In this document: in pieces, positions 63,065 through 64,000 of the stretch
How positions within the stretch are numbered: the first letter of the stretch is position 1
How the letters are laid out: every line of letters begins with the position of its first letter
NCBI RefSeq assembly: GCF_009757775.1
Contig: NZ_RHLK01000013.1
Span: 1 to 64,000, forward strand
DNA from: Paenibacillus lutrae
Lineage (GTDB): Bacteria; Bacillota; Bacilli; Paenibacillales; NBRC-103111
Length of the DNA stretch: 64,000 bases
Direction: 5' to 3'
Made by a program: the position numbers and the translations under genes
The notes under the pieces: generated by a model
Databases searched by the model: none
What the model saw: only the letters and a program-made list of their open reading frames with translations
What the model was told of the DNA's origin: nothing

Positions 63065-63328
63065 ATGAAAATCAACGAGAGCCACCGGATTGGGAACGTC
63101 AATCCGTATGCCAAACATAAAGATCAAATGCAGGTATCAGCAGCCGATAAAAGAAACCGCCCGAAGGACGAGGTTCAAATTTCAACGGAAGCCAAGCAAC
63201 TTCTCGGAGCCGCAGGAGATGAAGTCCGGGCCCGCAAAGTAGAAGAACTGAAACAGCAGGTAAGATCAGGTACGTATCATGTTGAAGCCGGTAAAATCGC
63301 AGAGAAGCTCCTCCCTTATCTTAAATAA
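63065..63328 (+). CDS. flgM: Anti-sigma-D factor FlgM
   Basis: An 87-residue protein that binds and inhibits the flagellar sigma factor until the hook is complete. The N-terminal half is polar and probably disordered. The C-terminal sigma-binding part has DEVQISTEAKQLL and ARKVEELKQQVRSGTYHV, typical of the family. GAAGAGGTGATGAG precedes the ATG. It is preceded by a sigma-D promoter, forming feedback, and followed by flgN and flgK. Confidence 0.95.
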   Translation: MKINESHRIGNVNPYAKHKDQMQVSAADKRNRPKDEVQISTEAKQLLGAAGDEVRARKVEELKQQVRSGTYHVEAGKIAEKLLPYLK

Positions 63329-63352
63329 GACTGACAGAAATAGGTGACTATC

Positions 63353-63853
63353 ATGCCTGTAACGGCAATTGCGTCTGTACTGGACCGGATGATCGAATGC
63401 CACCAGCAGCTCCAAGTAATCGGTGTTCGCAAGAGAGAAGCAATTCTACAGAATTCTATTCAAGAGCTCTCAGCTCTTGTTCACAAGGAATCAAAGTGTA
63501 TTCGTGAAATACAGGAACTCGACCAGCAGCGGATTCTCAAGATTAACGAATACCTCGTTTCAAGATGTTATAAAATGAATCCCAACATTACCGTAAGTGA
63601 GCTCGTTAAGCTTGTTTTTAAAGCGGAGGAGAAGCAGCTTCTTATGGATCGCCAAGAGAAGCTGCTGCACGAGCTGCTGCAGCTCAAAGAGCTTAACGAA
63701 ACGAACCGCCAGCTGGTTGAACAGTCCCTTGGATATATAGATCTTTCCCTTGATCTATTGACGGCTACGCCTGAGCAGGACGCTGTGTACGCACATCCGG
63801 CTCAGCAAGGACAATCCAAGCGCAAGAACGCCTATTTTGATACAAGAGCGTAA
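63353..63853 (+). CDS. flgN: Flagellar export chaperone FlgN
   Basis: A 166-residue, almost fully helical protein of the FlgN family (B. subtilis YvyG), the chaperone for hook-filament junction proteins FlgK and FlgL. Long heptad-rich helices cover about residues 5-140, and the C-terminal tail is polar. AGGTGA lies 5 nt before ATG 63353; the GTG at 63344 is part of that site. The position between flgM and flgK is diagnostic because sequence conservation is low. Confidence 0.92.
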   Translation: MPVTAIASVLDRMIECHQQLQVIGVRKREAILQNSIQELSALVHKESKCIREIQELDQQRILKINEYLVSRCYKMNPNITVSELVKLVFKAEEKQLLMDRQEKLLHELLQLKELNETNRQLVEQSLGYIDLSLDLLTATPEQDAVYAHPAQQGQSKRKNAYFDTRA

Positions 63854-63906
63854 CCCTATCAACATACTTGCCGTTAGCAGCGGCGAACAGCGAAGGAAGT
63901 GAGTAC

Positions 63907-64000
63907 ATGCGTTCAACATTCCACGGTCTGGAGCTTGGCAAACGCGGCGTTATTGCTCAGCAAGTTGCCCTCAATACTACCGGACATAACATATCCAATG
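63907..64000 (+). CDS. flgK: Flagellar hook-associated protein 1 FlgK (5' end only)
   Basis: The first 31 codons, cut by the window edge. The encoded [19 protein letters not shown] is followed by the rod/hook-family N-terminal motif [20 protein letters not shown] lies 6 nt before ATG 63907. FlgK forms the hook-filament junction and follows flgN as expected. Confidence 0.92.
   Translation, partial: MRSTFHGLELGKRGVIAQQVALNTTGHNISN

Overview
The window reads as a chromosomal core segment of a spore-forming, flagellated, S-layer-bearing member of the Bacillota, most like Paenibacillus or a close relative. The reasons are: gene order that follows the Bacillus subtilis ywlD-ywlG-glyA-upp-mnaA-atp and murA-spoIID-spoIIQ-spoIIID-mbl-flhO-flhP blocks; a complete 11-gene nuo operon between them; sporulation genes plus an alpha/beta-type SASP; and SLH-domain proteins with a csaB pyruvyl transferase. 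All recognised genes lie on the + strand. I see no IS element, phage, CRISPR array or tRNA.

Region by region. 1-360: the tail of an rRNA operon (spacer and 5S rRNA) with its terminator. 0.5-6.7 kb: mntP, the arginine phosphatase ywlE, then rpiB-ywlG-glyA behind paired PurR boxes, a sigma-A promoter and a ZTP (pfl) riboswitch with a terminator, followed by upp and mnaA. 6.7-14.2 kb: the F1Fo ATP synthase operon (atpZ-atpI-atpBEFHAGDC). 14.2-24.5 kb: nuoABCDHIJKLMN, a complex I without the NADH-oxidising NuoEFG module, preceded by a cre-like site. 24.9-27.7 kb: an SLH-anchored subtilisin-like protease and a DUF1146 protein. 27.8-34.7 kb: murA, spoIID, spoIIQ, spoIIID, mbl, flhO and flhP. 34.7-38.0 kb: a small EpuA-type membrane protein, a CDP-alcohol phosphatidyltransferase, fabZ and phosphoglucomutase. 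38.1-51.6 kb: a surface-layer neighbourhood with a DUF5693 membrane protein, csaB, tagA, tagO, a very large SLH protein, the likely S-layer protein and a small secreted protein. 51.8-56.5 kb: SASP, metK and a secreted phosphodiester-glycosidase-type protein. 56.6-64.0 kb: degS-degU, a GT-like membrane protein, comFA, comFC, yvyF, flgM, flgN and the start of flgK.

The genes fall into linked functions. Purine and one-carbon status (PurR and ZTP) would set rpiB-ywlG-glyA. Wall polymer synthesis (mnaA, tagO, tagA, murA, pgcA) and its pyruvylation (csaB) supply the anchor for the SLH proteins encoded nearby. The degSU-comF-flgM block couples competence and motility.

The signals most worth a second look are: the stacked PurR/ZTP control; a minus-strand intrinsic terminator in the pgsA-like/fabZ spacer, where three wobble pairs form only in the minus-strand RNA, suggesting an unannotated small RNA; a tandem in-frame double start and multi-promoter leader on the S-layer gene; an ECF-like promoter motif shared by two surface-protein genes; a Shine-Dalgarno-sequestering hairpin after degU; a sigma-D -10 element embedded in the yvyF terminator; and a ComFA with a very long, compositionally distinct N-terminal extension. 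No completely new multi-gene system is evident. Most of the novelty is regulatory or in uncharacterised proteins.
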